The notes: generated by a model from the letters alone, not told the origin. A stretch of DNA of 64,000 nucleotides from DAMCZI01 sp032095175 (GCA_032095175.1 DAMCZI010000026.1:12122-76121); one strand, 5' to 3'; positions 46,757-55,851 are shown, numbered from the stretch's first letter. Translations and numbers: made by a program.

Positions 46757-47034
46757 TAATGGCAGCCATATGAGTTATTACTTATTTATGTGTCTGGAGA
46801 ATTTTTGAGACTGCGGATTGATTTATATTAAAGTAAGCTGCAATTTCTGAAAGAGTGTATTTTTCCTCAAGAGCTTTTTTTATTATAGAAATTTTGATAT
46901 CTGTATATATTTTCCTTCCTTCGTATTTCTCTGTTTGACATAGAATTCACCTCAAACTAGAGTTTTGACACTTTGAAAATTATTTATTCCTACAGCTTAA
47001 AAAAATAAGTAATAACTCATATGGCTGCCATTAT
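46757..47034 (-). mobile_element. 278-bp MITE derived from a Y1 (RAYT-like) transposase element
   Basis: Near-perfect 30-bp terminal inverted repeats (TAATGGCAGCCATATGAGTT at both ends). On the minus strand it keeps GAGGTGAATTCT-ATG-TCAAACAGA, a relic transposase start. In a shifted frame it keeps the C-terminal helix-turn-helix (ALEEKYTLSEIAAYFNINQ, then SAVSKILQTHK) ending inside the left repeat. The catalytic centre is deleted. This is the best-preserved member of the family. Confidence 0.85.
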
Positions 47035-47203
47035 ATTTGAAATAGATAATTTTATACTATATACTATGCTTATTACAATATATGCCAAAGAAGACTTGTC
47101 ATTATACTTATGTAAGGTATTACAAACATGATGTAAATACATTTTATATACGGCCAATAAAATATAAATCAAGAATAAAAAATAATATGAAAGATGTGAT
47201 ATA

Positions 47204-48652
47204 ATGTCTATTCATTTTTATAATGTATTAACTAAAAAAAGAGAATTATTTACTCCAATAGAAGAAGGGAAAGTGAAAATGTATGCTTGTGGAATTACTG
47301 TGTCTGGAGATGCTCACATCGGGCATGCATATCAAGCAGTAATATTTGATGTTATTAAAAAGTATTTTGAATATAAAGGATATGATGTTACTTATGTAAG
47401 AAATTATACAGATGTTGATGATAAAATTATCGCAAAGGGTAAGGAATTAGGCATTGAACCACAAGAATATGCTAGAAATCAGATAATTAAAACGGATTTA
47501 GAATTGAGTAGACTTGGGGTTGATAAACCAACAGTTCAAGCAAAAGCAACTGAGAATATTTATGAAATGATAGAATTTATTAATAAATTAATTGGAAAAG
47601 GCTTTGCTTATTCAACAGAATTAGGCGATGTGTTTTTCTCTGTGAAAAAGTGTTCACAATATGGAAAACTATCTAATAGACTTATTGAAGATAGCATTAG
47701 TGGTGTAAGGAAAGAAATTGAGGCAGGAAAGATAGATAGTGAAGATTTTGCTTTATGGAAAAGTGCAAAAGAAGGTGAAATTTATTGGGAATCGCCGTGG
47801 GGAAAAGGTCGACCAGGTTGGCATATTGAGTGTTCAACTATGAGTATGAAATATTTGGGTGAAACAATTGATGTTCATGGTGGTGGAAAAGATTTAATTT
47901 TTCCTCATCATGAAAATGAAATTGCACAATCTGAGGCTTTAACAGGAAAACAATTCTCAAACTATTGGATACATAATGGTCTTGTTAAAATCAATGGTCA
48001 AAAAATGAGTAAATCTTTAGGAAATGGAATTGCATTAAAGCAACTTCTAGATAACTACCATCCGGATGTTATAAGACTTGTATTATTGCAAAATAGCTAT
48101 AAATCTGATTTAAATATAATTGATGGTATATTTGAGGAAAATGAAAAGCATATATATAATTTTTATAAAGTTTTTAATGCTATCGATAATTTGAAAATTC
48201 AAGAAGAGTTAGCAAACGCAAAACAATCAAATGATTTACAGGCTAGTATAGTAACTGCATTTAATGATGCAATGAGCAATGATTTTAATACAGCTTTAGC
48301 AATATCTTATTTGTTTCAATATTTTGATAAAATGAAAGCCATGTTGGGAAAATCCAAAGAAATTTATAATTTAAGATTATTGAAAGAAACGATAATTAGA
48401 ACATATTGTGTTTTAGGAATCTTACAAGGTGAACCTCAAAAAATTGTAGATGAAATTAAAAATAAGTACATGGGAAAATATAGAACATCAGAAGAAGAGG
48501 TTAAATCTTTGATTGAGAAGAGAAGTGAATATAAAGAAAATAAAGACTATGTGAATGCTGATAAAATCAAAGGGATGCTGCTAGAAAAAGGAATAATAAT
48601 TCTAGATGGACGGAATGGAACAGAGTGGGAGATTAATATAGGTAAAAAATAA
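47204..48652 (+). CDS. cysS: Cysteinyl-tRNA synthetase, 482 aa
   Basis: Class I synthetase with the HIGH-type motif DAHIGHAYQ, zinc ligands (YACGIT, GWHIECSTMS, HHENE) and KMSKSLGN. It is full length. Its position in the accessory region suggests an additional copy beside a housekeeping cysS elsewhere; such copies can confer resistance to a synthetase inhibitor. Weak ribosome site (AAGATGTGAT). No T-box leader is seen. Confidence 0.93.
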   Translation: MSIHFYNVLTKKRELFTPIEEGKVKMYACGITVSGDAHIGHAYQAVIFDVIKKYFEYKGYDVTYVRNYTDVDDKIIAKGKELGIEPQEYARNQIIKTDLELSRLGVDKPTVQAKATENIYEMIEFINKLIGKGFAYSTELGDVFFSVKKCSQYGKLSNRLIEDSISGVRKEIEAGKIDSEDFALWKSAKEGEIYWESPWGKGRPGWHIECSTMSMKYLGETIDVHGGGKDLIFPHHENEIAQSEALTGKQFSNYWIHNGLVKINGQKMSKSLGNGIALKQLLDNYHPDVIRLVLLQNSYKSDLNIIDGIFEENEKHIYNFYKVFNAIDNLKIQEELANAKQSNDLQASIVTAFNDAMSNDFNTALAISYLFQYFDKMKAMLGKSKEIYNLRLLKETIIRTYCVLGILQGEPQKIVDEIKNKYMGKYRTSEEEVKSLIEKRSEYKENKDYVNADKIKGMLLEKGIIILDGRNGTEWEINIGKK

Positions 48653-48741
48653 TTATTAAATGAAATCTATGTTTATCAATCATATTATTGAGTAATTCAT
48701 TATGTACTTAGTCGGTAAATTTGCTATAAATCATGTAAAAT

Positions 48742-48776
48742 GGCTTACCTCAAGGAGTGTAAGCCTATATTTTTTC
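48742..48776 (+). terminator. Terminator after cysS
   Basis: GGCTTAC pairs with GTAAGCC, and TATATTTTTT follows. A similar hairpin precedes site S5 at 55850. Confidence 0.75.
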
Positions 48777-48801
48777 TGTTCATAAGGATATGCTTTAGAA
48801 A

Positions 48802-48856
48802 AAGGTCTACGATATATTAGTTACGGTGAACCGTACCATAAATAAGTGAGGTTTAT
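48802..48856 (+). repeat. rlmH-end site S1
   Basis: AAGGTCTACGATATATTAGT, then TACGGTGAACCGTACCATAA, then ATAAGTGAGGTTT. The left arm is of the GTCTACG type (as S3) and the right arm of the GTGAGG type (as S0 and S6), so the arms do not pair. 173 bases after cysS. Confidence 0.75.
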
Positions 48857-48925
48857 AGCTTTAGGCATTGATATTACTTGCCTAAGGCTATTTTTATATG
48901 TGAAAATACCGTATCATAAGCAATA
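48855..48925 (+). repeat. Hairpin and partial rlmH-end copy (S1b)
   Basis: TTTAGGCA ... TGCCTAA with ATTTTTAT after it (48859-48897) is a terminator-like hairpin. GAAAATACCGTATCATAAGC at 48902-48921 is a partial, diverged copy of the site core. Confidence 0.6.
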
Positions 48926-49332
48926 GTGCATTTACAAAATATGTTATAATAAAATCAGGAACAAATTTGAATAATAGACAAATAGTAATTTGTCAGTGAG
49001 CGTATGACTATAACTTAAAGCCAGACAAATTCTAATTTATATTATTGAGATTAAAGTTTTTAACAGACAACTTTGATGGGAGATTATTTAAATTGGGAAA
49101 GATGTGGTATAATGTATAAAAATGGACTAAAAGACATACTTATTAGTTGGTCAGCAGCAAAATGTTATTATGGTTAAGGGGGATTAGATTAAATGGGGAA
49201 GAAGGAGTTCTGAAGAAGTGTTCCTTTGGAAATTCTTACGAATATGAAAAATGCGAAAACAGCCAATAAGCAAGGTGTACCAACATATTCAGACTGTTTT
49301 ATTATAGACTAGTGAAAGAAGTGGTAGCTATT
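48926..49332. other. Intergenic without supportable gene
   Basis: A possible -10 box (TATAAT, 49108-49113) and an AAGGGGGG site followed by a short decayed ORF (MGKKEF, near 49193). Nothing else is recognised. Confidence 0.4.
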
Positions 49333-49881
49333 ATGAAGACATTGGAGAGTGAAAGGTTAGTTTTAAGAGATTGGAACCTTTCGGATTTAGATGATTTTCA
49401 TGATATTTCATCTAATAAAAAGGTTTCTGATTTAGCAGGATTTAGACTTAAAACTAGTAAGGAGGACAGTTTTAATAATTTAAAACAATTTATTGCGGCT
49501 TCAGATGATTCAACCTGGAAAGTAGAATTAAAAGAATTAGAGCAAGTAGTTTTTTGGGCTATTGAATTAAAGGAATTAAATAAAGCTGTTGGTTGGTTTG
49601 AAGTATGTGAGGCCTCATGCAAGCCTGAAGCAGAAAGTTTTAAATATGCAAAAGAAATAGGTTTTGTTTTAGCAGAAGAATATTGGGGACAAGGGGTAAT
49701 GCCAGAAGCTATTAAACGAGTTCTTAGCTATTTGTTTAATGAAGAAAAAATTGATGGCGTTGTATGTTCACACTTTAAAAATAATTATCAATCCGAAAAA
49801 GCAATGAAAAAATGTGGATTTGAATTTTATTTAGAAGATGATGAGGAAAAATATTATTATGTAACTAAGAATGCAATATAA
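49333..49881 (+). CDS. GNAT acetyltransferase (RimJ/RimL-like), 182 aa
   Basis: Starts MKTLESERLVLRDWNLSDLD and keeps the acetyl-CoA region (IGFVLAEEYWGQGVMPEAIK). Close in style to N-terminal or small-molecule acetyltransferases. The ATG at 49333 is preferred over the GTG at 49312. First of five GNAT genes in this region. Confidence 0.83.
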   Translation: MKTLESERLVLRDWNLSDLDDFHDISSNKKVSDLAGFRLKTSKEDSFNNLKQFIAASDDSTWKVELKELEQVVFWAIELKELNKAVGWFEVCEASCKPEAESFKYAKEIGFVLAEEYWGQGVMPEAIKRVLSYLFNEEKIDGVVCSHFKNNYQSEKAMKKCGFEFYLEDDEEKYYYVTKNAI

Positions 49882-49909
49882 ATAGGAAATATGTAAATGA
49901 GGAGATTAT

Positions 49910-50059
49910 ATGATGGATTATAGTAATCAAAATACTATTAGTGAGATCATTAATGAAGTTATTGAAAATGGATTTATTCTTAATGAATTTGATGAACATC
50001 CATCTTGGACAAATGAAAAGGTAACAGGAGAGTTTACAATTATAGCTAAGAAGAATTAA
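49910..50059 (+). pseudogene. Methyltransferase C-terminal fragment, 49 aa
   Basis: A good GAGGAG site and ATG open a frame reading NEVIENGFILNEFDEHPSWT, then GEFTIIAKKN. This is the usual last beta strands of a class I SAM-dependent methyltransferase (FDEHPSW...FTIIAKK). The SAM-binding part is absent. It may be a deletion remnant that still has a start. Confidence 0.6.
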
Positions 50060-50149
50060 ACAAATTATAATTTAGCTATTAGTTAAAAATATTATAGTAG
50101 AAAAACTATATATGTTTATTTTTTATGAAAATTTGATATAATATAAATA

Positions 50150-50289
50150 AGAAATGTAGCAAATAAAAACAGGGCGCTCCAACACCCTATAGTATACAAT
50201 TCTAGTTGCATAGGCAACTTGTATCACTATAATTTAATATGATTAAAAATAGTAGCATCCAATTGCGAGTGGGAGCTACTATTTTTTTG
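50150..50289 (+). ncRNA. Candidate antisense antitoxin RNA of a type I system
   Basis: A TATAAT box at 50137-50142 and a strong terminator (AATAGTAGC / GCTACTATT, then TTTTTT, up to 50289) bound a roughly 140-nt transcript on the plus strand. It overlaps the 3' end of the minus-strand toxin gene. It contains GGGCGCTCCAACACC and TTGCATAGGCAA hairpin elements. Boundaries are inferred. Confidence 0.5.
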
Positions 50290-50380
50290 GCATTTTATCA
50301 ATAAGTAACACTATAAATGTTAGTAGTGCTAATAAAAATAATCCTGCCTGAAATAGTAACATTAAAGTATTGTTACTCAT
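50279..50380 (-). CDS. Holin-like type I toxin peptide, 33 aa
   Basis: MSNNTLMLLFQAGLFLLALL followed by TFIVLLIDKMPKK is one membrane helix with a basic end. It resembles the putative holin-like toxin family of Firmicute type I systems. GGGAGGTGAT lies before the ATG. The stop codon falls within the terminator of the opposing RNA, the usual convergent arrangement for antisense control. Confidence 0.7.
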   Translation of the reverse strand: MSNNTLMLLFQAGLFLLALLTFIVLLIDKMPKK

Positions 50381-50497
50381 ATGTATCACCTCCCTTCAAA
50401 AGGGATGAGTGATACCAGTAGCCCACATTTAACTATAAAATTGTACTTTAGAATTATACCATAATTATGTAGAATATATACACAAGAATAAAGTGAA

Positions 50498-50552
50498 AAA
50501 ACCTCACTTATATTAGTTATGGTGAACCGTATCATAAGTGAAGGCGATTTTT
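50498..50552 (+). repeat. rlmH-end site S2
   Basis: ACCTCACTTATATTAGTTAT then GGTGAACCGTATCATAAG then TGAAGGCGATTTTT. The left arm CCTCACTTA pairs with TAAGTGaAGG on the right with one bulge. The left arm also complements the right arm of S1 and S0. Confidence 0.8.
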
Positions 50553-50712
50553 GGTAGATAAGTGATAACTACAGTGGTTACATTTGATAACCGTGTAACT
50601 TAGATGCTCGGAATTTATGTAATAAATAATTATAATTGTTGTTTACATGTTTAATAATCTTTTGTCTTGCTATAATTTATTATGAAATGTAAATTCAATT
50701 GGGGGGATAGAA

Positions 50713-51723
50713 ATGAACAAATATAAATTCAGATCAATTACAGCTGATGATATACCTGCAATGGCTGACTTGCTAATAGAAAGACAAAACCTTGAGAGTA
50801 AGGTATATCCATTTCTTAAAAATAGCTGTCTTAACACAAAGTACATTATAGATATGTTTGAGGAATTGTTCGTTAATAGTAAAGTGATCGGGATAGGGGC
50901 ATTTTCTAATGAGGAACTAGTAGGTTATATAATAGGAGAGATAAAGATTGATAGTAGAAGAGGCAGGCATGCATGGGTCCCCTATGAGGGAATCGCAATT
51001 AGAATGGGTCAATCATCTGAACTTATAAGGAATCTCTATGCAAAGGTTTCAGTTATTTGGCTTGAACAAGGTTGTTTCAATCAATATACTTTAGTACCGT
51101 TTGGAAGTCAAGAGTACTATGAGGCCTTCCTGAGATTAGGCTTTTCTATTCAGCAAGTACACGCGATAATGAACATGGAGGAGTACAAGCCTTTTGAAAA
51201 TGTAGCTGATATAGATATTAGACTTGCCAATAAAGCGGATAGTGAAGCGATGGGCAGAATGTCCAAAATAATCCAGTACTATCAATGTTCGGCACCAACT
51301 TTTGAACTTGTATTACCTGAAGTTGTAGCACAAATAAAAGCTGGGTATAGGGGTACAGTAGAGGATGATGATGCAACGGTTCTCATTGCAACAAAGGACA
51401 TGAAGGAATTAGGATTTCAAGTATATGGGACTATTAATTCAGATTTGATGTCACCCGATGATGGAGTAGAGCTAAGTATTGCGGGTACTTATCCTTCCGA
51501 AATGGGAAGTGGTATCGGTAAAAAGTTAATGAATGAAGGCTATAAGATTATGAAAGAAAAGGGATATAACAACATAATTATAGATTGGAGAATAACCAAT
51601 CTTGCTTCTTCCACATTTTGGCCCCAATGTGGATTTAAACCCATAGCTTACAGAATGTTTAGATGTATCGACAATAATGTAGCATGGGCAAACTTTTACA
51701 ACCCAAGTATTAAGCAGTTGTAG
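50713..51723 (+). CDS. Two-domain GNAT acetyltransferase, 336 aa
   Basis: The N-terminal GNAT domain (ITADDIPAMADLLIERQ, EELVGYIIGEI) and C-terminal GNAT domain (IRLANKADSEAMGRMSKIIQ, PSEMGSGIGKKLMNEGYKIM with the Q/R-x-x-G-x-G/A loop) are both visible. GGGGGGATAG precedes the ATG. Substrate unknown. Confidence 0.82.
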   Translation: MNKYKFRSITADDIPAMADLLIERQNLESKVYPFLKNSCLNTKYIIDMFEELFVNSKVIGIGAFSNEELVGYIIGEIKIDSRRGRHAWVPYEGIAIRMGQSSELIRNLYAKVSVIWLEQGCFNQYTLVPFGSQEYYEAFLRLGFSIQQVHAIMNMEEYKPFENVADIDIRLANKADSEAMGRMSKIIQYYQCSAPTFELVLPEVVAQIKAGYRGTVEDDDATVLIATKDMKELGFQVYGTINSDLMSPDDGVELSIAGTYPSEMGSGIGKKLMNEGYKIMKEKGYNNIIIDWRITNLASSTFWPQCGFKPIAYRMFRCIDNNVAWANFYNPSIKQL

Positions 51724-51872
51724 CGAATTCAGTTAACGAATTTTTATCATTTGTTGCTGTTACGCAGAGCTATGGATGACAGTCACATCATTTAGATATA
51801 ACTAGTGTTCAGTGTAGGAGATGAATAAAATAGGAGCAAACAATGGAACTTAAAAAACTAACGAATGGTAGT

Positions 51873-51900
51873 GGCAGCCATATGACTTATTTACATAATA
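51873..51900 (+). mobile_element. Single MITE terminus
   Basis: GGCAGCCATATGACTTATTT is the left terminal repeat of the 46757 element, without the rest. It sits in a 22-codon ORF (51843-51911) with a ribosome-site-like AGGAG, probably a remnant. Confidence 0.55.
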
Positions 51901-51931
51901 AATTAGAGTAGGGTGATAATATTTAAGAAGA

Positions 51932-51967
51932 AAGAGGGTATTATTGAAGTATCCTCTTTCAAATTTT
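51932..51967 (+). terminator. Terminator-like hairpin
   Basis: GAAAGAGGGTA pairs with TATCCTCTTTC around TTATTGAAG, and AAATTTT follows. Confidence 0.6.
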
Positions 51968-51982
51968 AAGGCATAATGCCTG

Positions 51983-52039
51983 AAAGTCTACGTTATAATT
52001 GTTATGGTGAACCGTATCATAAATGACGTAGACTTTTTT
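51983..52039 (+). repeat. rlmH-end site S3, fully palindromic
   Basis: AAAGTCTACGT and ACGTAGACTTT are exact 11-bp complements. They flank TATAATTGTTATGGTGAACC and GTATCATAAATG. A T-run follows, so this site is also a strong terminator for the GNAT gene upstream. Confidence 0.85.
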
Positions 52040-52155
52040 GTAAACTTATATGATTACCAGTTATAAATGCAACTAATAAATTGTACTTACAAATTTTATT
52101 ATAGGATTTTATGATTAAAATTAAACAGATATAAAAGAGATTGAGATATTATGAC

Positions 52156-52947
52156 CTATTTTATGTTTTGAACTATACCTCTAGTTAAGGATAATAGACA
52201 GGCTATTTTTCTGATAGATAAGTTTGAACTTTCTTTTAACTCATGTACCAAAGAGTATCTTAATTCCCAGTTTGTTTTAACAGCTTCTAAGGTTTCATTC
52301 TTGTTTTCGAGGTAGTCTTTGATGAATATTTTAGCCTGAGTTTCACTTAGAATTGTTTTGTTAGTGTTGATATTATTACAATCCATGAATTTATGATTAG
52401 AAATATTGTTAGTGTGGTTTAAGGGCAATTTAAAAAAATCGTCATTATCATGTATTAATCTGTTTAAGAGTTCATTTGAAGAAACTAAAGAATTTTCAGT
52501 ATAGTCATTATACAAATAACAATTATAGCTGCTCCACTGATAATGGTTTGGCTGTTTTGTTAAATTGTGTATTAAAGGATTATTATGTATAAAACCCACT
52601 ATTGAGGTTAAGCTTTCCGTATCTTCGATTGGTTCACTTCTAAATCTATCATGAAAAACTTTACCTGTTCTTTTGTATTTATTATTTAGATAATAAGCAT
52701 ACTTTTTAGTGATTTCTTTAACTAATTTAGAAAGAATATTTTGAAAGTCCCCAATAAGTAAATGAGCATGGTTGTCTATAATACAGTAGGCGAGAATCTT
52801 CAAATTATTTTGTAATACGTTATCCAATAATATAGTGATAAAAAATTTCTTATCTGATTCATCCTTAAAGATTTCAGTTTTATTATATCCTTGAATGAGA
52901 ACATGATATATACCGCTATTACTTAATTGTCTGTTTTTTCTTGGCAT
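52156..52947 (-). CDS. REP-associated Y1 transposase (IS200/IS605-like, RAYT), 263 aa
   Basis: Single-strand DNA transposase of the HUH family. The HUH motif is IIDNHAHLLIG and the catalytic Tyr is in KKYAYYLNNKYKRTG. GKVFHDRFRSEPIEDTE and VGFIHNNPL are family hallmarks, and a C-terminal HTH ends the protein. AAGGAG precedes the ATG. No IS ends are visible, which fits RAYT genes that act on dispersed REP palindromes. It is on the opposite strand to its neighbours. The MITEs here derive from a related but different transposase. Confidence 0.9.
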   Translation of the reverse strand: MPRKNRQLSNSGIYHVLIQGYNKTEIFKDESDKKFFITILLDNVLQNNLKILAYCIIDNHAHLLIGDFQNILSKLVKEITKKYAYYLNNKYKRTGKVFHDRFRSEPIEDTESLTSIVGFIHNNPLIHNLTKQPNHYQWSSYNCYLYNDYTENSLVSSNELLNRLIHDNDDFFKLPLNHTNNISNHKFMDCNNINTNKTILSETQAKIFIKDYLENKNETLEAVKTNWELRYSLVHELKESSNLSIRKIACLLSLTRGIVQNIK

Positions 52948-53205
52948 ATATTAACTCCTTCAGTAATCAAAATAATTATAATTTGATATGTCCCTTGTCA
53001 AAATATTTTATTTATATTAATAATCCTATTATAGATTCAAAATAGTAAATTATCAATAAAGAGCCATAGAATATATGAGATTAAATGGAAAGATATGATT
53101 ATTTATAAACAGAGTAGCAGTCAGTTCAATATGGTAGATTTAAGCTTTTTCATAAATAGTATTTTATTGCTATACTCATATTAAATTGATTAGGAGGTAA
53201 TCTAT

Positions 53206-53688
53206 ATGAAAAATGAATTGAAAGTTAGAAAAGCACTTGTGGATGATGCATATTTTATAGCAGAGATAAAAACAAAGGCTTATAGGGATGAAAAGGAACG
53301 GTTTAAGCCTGAAGAAGGGAAAATTCCAAAATGGTTTTATGATGAATGGTACATAGATATACCAGAGAATATTCGATTAATAAATAAATATAATGTATAC
53401 TTATTATTAGTTAATGAGGTAGTTATGGGAACATTTTGGGTTCATGATGTTGAGGAAAATACCATTGAACTTGAAGATTTTTGTATATTACCAGAATATC
53501 AAGGCCTAGGCTATGGTTATAAAGCCTTAAATATTATGGAAGGAATGTTTGCGCACAAAAAAAGGTGGATTTTAGGGACGCCTTTTTATAGCTTGAAAAA
53601 CCACCATTTATATGAGAAAGCGGGATACAAAAAAGTTGGAACAGCATCGAATGAAACAGTTATATTATATGAGAAACTTATAGTATGA
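53206..53688 (+). CDS. GNAT acetyltransferase, 160 aa
   Basis: ELKVRKALVDDAYFIAEIKT at the start, with acetyl-CoA region LEDFCILPEYQGLGYGYKAL and end YEKAGYKKVGTA. AGGAGGTAAT precedes the ATG. It ends 44 bases before site S4. Confidence 0.88.
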   Translation: MKNELKVRKALVDDAYFIAEIKTKAYRDEKERFKPEEGKIPKWFYDEWYIDIPENIRLINKYNVYLLLVNEVVMGTFWVHDVEENTIELEDFCILPEYQGLGYGYKALNIMEGMFAHKKRWILGTPFYSLKNHHLYEKAGYKKVGTASNETVILYEKLIV

Positions 53689-53707
53689 GTATAATGCCAA
53701 GTTTATA

Positions 53708-53764
53708 AGAAGTCTGCGTTATACCAGTTATGGTGAACCGTATCATAAGTAATGGGGGTTTTCT
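53708..53764 (+). repeat. rlmH-end site S4
   Basis: AAGAAGTCTGCGTTATACCA, then GTTATGGTGAACCGTATCAT, then AAGTAATGGGGGTTTTC. The left arm is of the GTCTGCG type; the right arm TAATGGGGGTTT pairs only in part. Confidence 0.8.
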
Positions 53765-53928
53765 TTATAAGAATTTATGCTGAAATGACATGTGAAACTT
53801 TATTTTATAACTATTCTTAATTAATCAAACTAGGCTGTGAAGTGGATATAAAGGAGCTCGTTATTATTTTATATAAAAAATTAGGATTAAAAACTATTAA
53901 TATGAATAATAATAAAGATGACTTTCGT

Positions 53929-53957
53929 TTGAGCCCGATTATTTTTCGTGATACAAT
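53929..53957 (+). promoter_or_regulatory. Promoter of the DUF2200 gene
   Basis: TTGAGC (53929-53934), a 17-base spacer and TACAAT (53952-53957), 29 bases before the start codon. Confidence 0.6.
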
Positions 53958-53986
53958 AAAGAAAACTATATAAGCGAGGATGTATC

Positions 53987-54337
53987 ATGGCTAAACAACA
54001 TATCTATACAATGAGCGTCGCAAGTGTCTATCCCCATTATGTTACGAAGGCGGAGAAAAAAGGACGTACGAAAACAGAAGTCGATGAAATCATCTGTTGG
54101 CTGACAGGATATAGCCAGGAAGAGTTAGAAGTGCAACTGGAAAAACAGACAGACTTTGAGACCTTCTTTGCGGAAGCTCCCCAACTGAATCCTTTGCGAG
54201 CTTTGATCAAAGGTGTGGTCTGCGGTGTCAGAGTTGAAGACATCGAAGAACCAACTATGCGGGAAATTCGCTATTTGGATAAGCTGGTCGATGAGTTAGC
54301 AAAGGGAAAAGCGATGGATAAGATTTTACGGAAATAA
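53987..54337 (+). CDS. DUF2200-family protein, 116 aa
   Basis: Matches the DUF2200 pattern (HIYTMSVASVYPHYVTKAEK, EVDEIICWLTGYSQEEL, MREIRYLDKLVDELAKG). Function unknown. Codon use is visibly richer in G and C than the neighbours, suggesting recent transfer from a less AT-rich host. It has its own promoter and terminator, forming a compact unit. Confidence 0.85.
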   Translation: MAKQHIYTMSVASVYPHYVTKAEKKGRTKTEVDEIICWLTGYSQEELEVQLEKQTDFETFFAEAPQLNPLRALIKGVVCGVRVEDIEEPTMREIRYLDKLVDELAKGKAMDKILRK

Positions 54338-54352
54338 TAATTAAAAACAGAG

Positions 54353-54398
54353 AAACACTGATTCTATATATAAAATATAAAAGAATCGGTGTTTTTTT
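54353..54398 (+). terminator. Terminator after the DUF2200 gene
   Basis: AAACACTGATTCT pairs with AGAATCGGTGTTT, and TTTTT follows. Confidence 0.9.
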
Positions 54399-54483
54399 GT
54401 AGAATCGGCAATAATCTTGAAACTTTAGGAAAACAAGTCCAGTAATCCGATATAATAAACTATATCACCTTCAAAATTTCCTC

Positions 54484-54584
54484 TTTATCTGTTTGACATA
54501 GATCTCACCTCATACTAGAGTTTTGTTACATTCATGTTATTTATTCTTTTAGTTCCAAATAAGTTATAACTTATTTGGCTGCCA
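54484..54584 (-). mobile_element. Right half of a MITE
   Basis: CTGTTTGACATAGATCTCAC and onward match the right halves of the elements at 9831 and 46757. It ends AAATAAGTTATAACTTATTT-GGCTGCC. The left half is missing. Confidence 0.7.
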
Positions 54585-54825
54585 GTTTAAGAAAGAATAA
54601 TTATAGTCAAGTTATCTATATCTACTATTTATAGCTTATGCTAATATTTAATTATGCACAAAAGTACGATAGTTAGGTAAGTAAAGTAGTTATTATAGAC
54701 AATAAATTATATTTTCAGTTCTAATATGGAACTTGACTATGAAACTTTTTTTCAGATGCTTACAAAATTTAGCAACTATTAGAGAAAAATCTATGTTGAA
54801 AATAATATAGACAGAAGGGGGAAAA

Positions 54826-55743
54826 GTGAGTAATATGAGTGATTACATTATAAGAAACTACTGTAGTGATGATGCTGATAAAATTGGTAGCTTTGACAAA
54901 ATCGCAGAACTAGCATACCGCTATAAAGGAGATATTAAGGCCGCTAATATTTTTTGCGCAATAAATTCAGAGAATGAAATTTTGGGTGTGGCGGATTTAG
55001 AACCTCATATATCATGGACTCCTATAGATAAAGATTGTCAAGATCCTGATTATATTTATAGATTGAGTGTAAACATAAGAATAAATTCGGCATATATAGC
55101 TGATAAGAATTTGCGTTCTTGCTTAATGGATGCTTTGTTAACTAGAGCTAAGGAAATAAAGAGGGACTACCAAGGAAAGAAGATGAGAGTGATAAAGTAT
55201 ATTTCTTCTGGTAGTAATGAGGAAATGGACCTTTTTATTTCAAAAGGATTTGTTGCTTATAGAACTTCCCTAGTAATGAAACGTGACTTAACAGAAGAAA
55301 TAAAGCCATGTCCCTATAGTTCTGATTTCAGGATTGTGAATTGGAAGATGAGTACAGAAGAAGAGTTAAAATGCCATGTGGAAGCTGATGCAAAATGTAA
55401 TAATGGAGCTGCTTGGAACATCGACACAGTGAGATGGATGAGGTATGCACCAGAATGGGCTACATTTGCTGCTTTCTCAGGAGATGAGTTTTTGGGGAGT
55501 GTGATGACCTTTTCAATAGGAGAAGAGAGAAGCGCCACTGAAAACATATTTGTCCTACCTGAGTGGAGAAGAAAGGGTGTGGCAAAAGCTTTCATTACAG
55601 AAGCCTTAAAGTACCTCAAAGAAAAGGGTAAAAACATGGCAACTCTCTGTACTGATGGTGACAATAAACCAGCTATAAATTTATACAAGTCTTTGGGTTA
55701 TAGAATGTATTCTGTTAGTATTGAATTTGGGTATGATGTGTAG
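54826..55743 (+). CDS. GNAT acetyltransferase, 305 aa
   Basis: N-terminal degenerate GNAT part and a canonical C-terminal one (ENIFVLPEWRRKGVAKAFIT, then MATLCTDGDNKPAINLYKSL). AAGGGGG precedes the GTG at 54826; the ATG at 54835 is an alternative start. A site S5 follows 160 bases later. Confidence 0.83.
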   Translation: MSNMSDYIIRNYCSDDADKIGSFDKIAELAYRYKGDIKAANIFCAINSENEILGVADLEPHISWTPIDKDCQDPDYIYRLSVNIRINSAYIADKNLRSCLMDALLTRAKEIKRDYQGKKMRVIKYISSGSNEEMDLFISKGFVAYRTSLVMKRDLTEEIKPCPYSSDFRIVNWKMSTEEELKCHVEADAKCNNGAAWNIDTVRWMRYAPEWATFAAFSGDEFLGSVMTFSIGEERSATENIFVLPEWRRKGVAKAFITEALKYLKEKGKNMATLCTDGDNKPAINLYKSLGYRMYSVSIEFGYDV

Positions 55744-55851
55744 AATTTTCACAGTGGAACTTAACTTATCATGTATTGCTTTCTCTTAAGGCTACAAAAT
55801 AAATTCACTGCTAAATAAATAGTGAAGATGCTATAAAGCGGCTTACATCAG

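Noticed and set aside
47035..47203. T-box riboswitch upstream of cysS
   Set aside because: The T-box consensus (AGGGTGGNACCGCG) and a specifier loop are absent.
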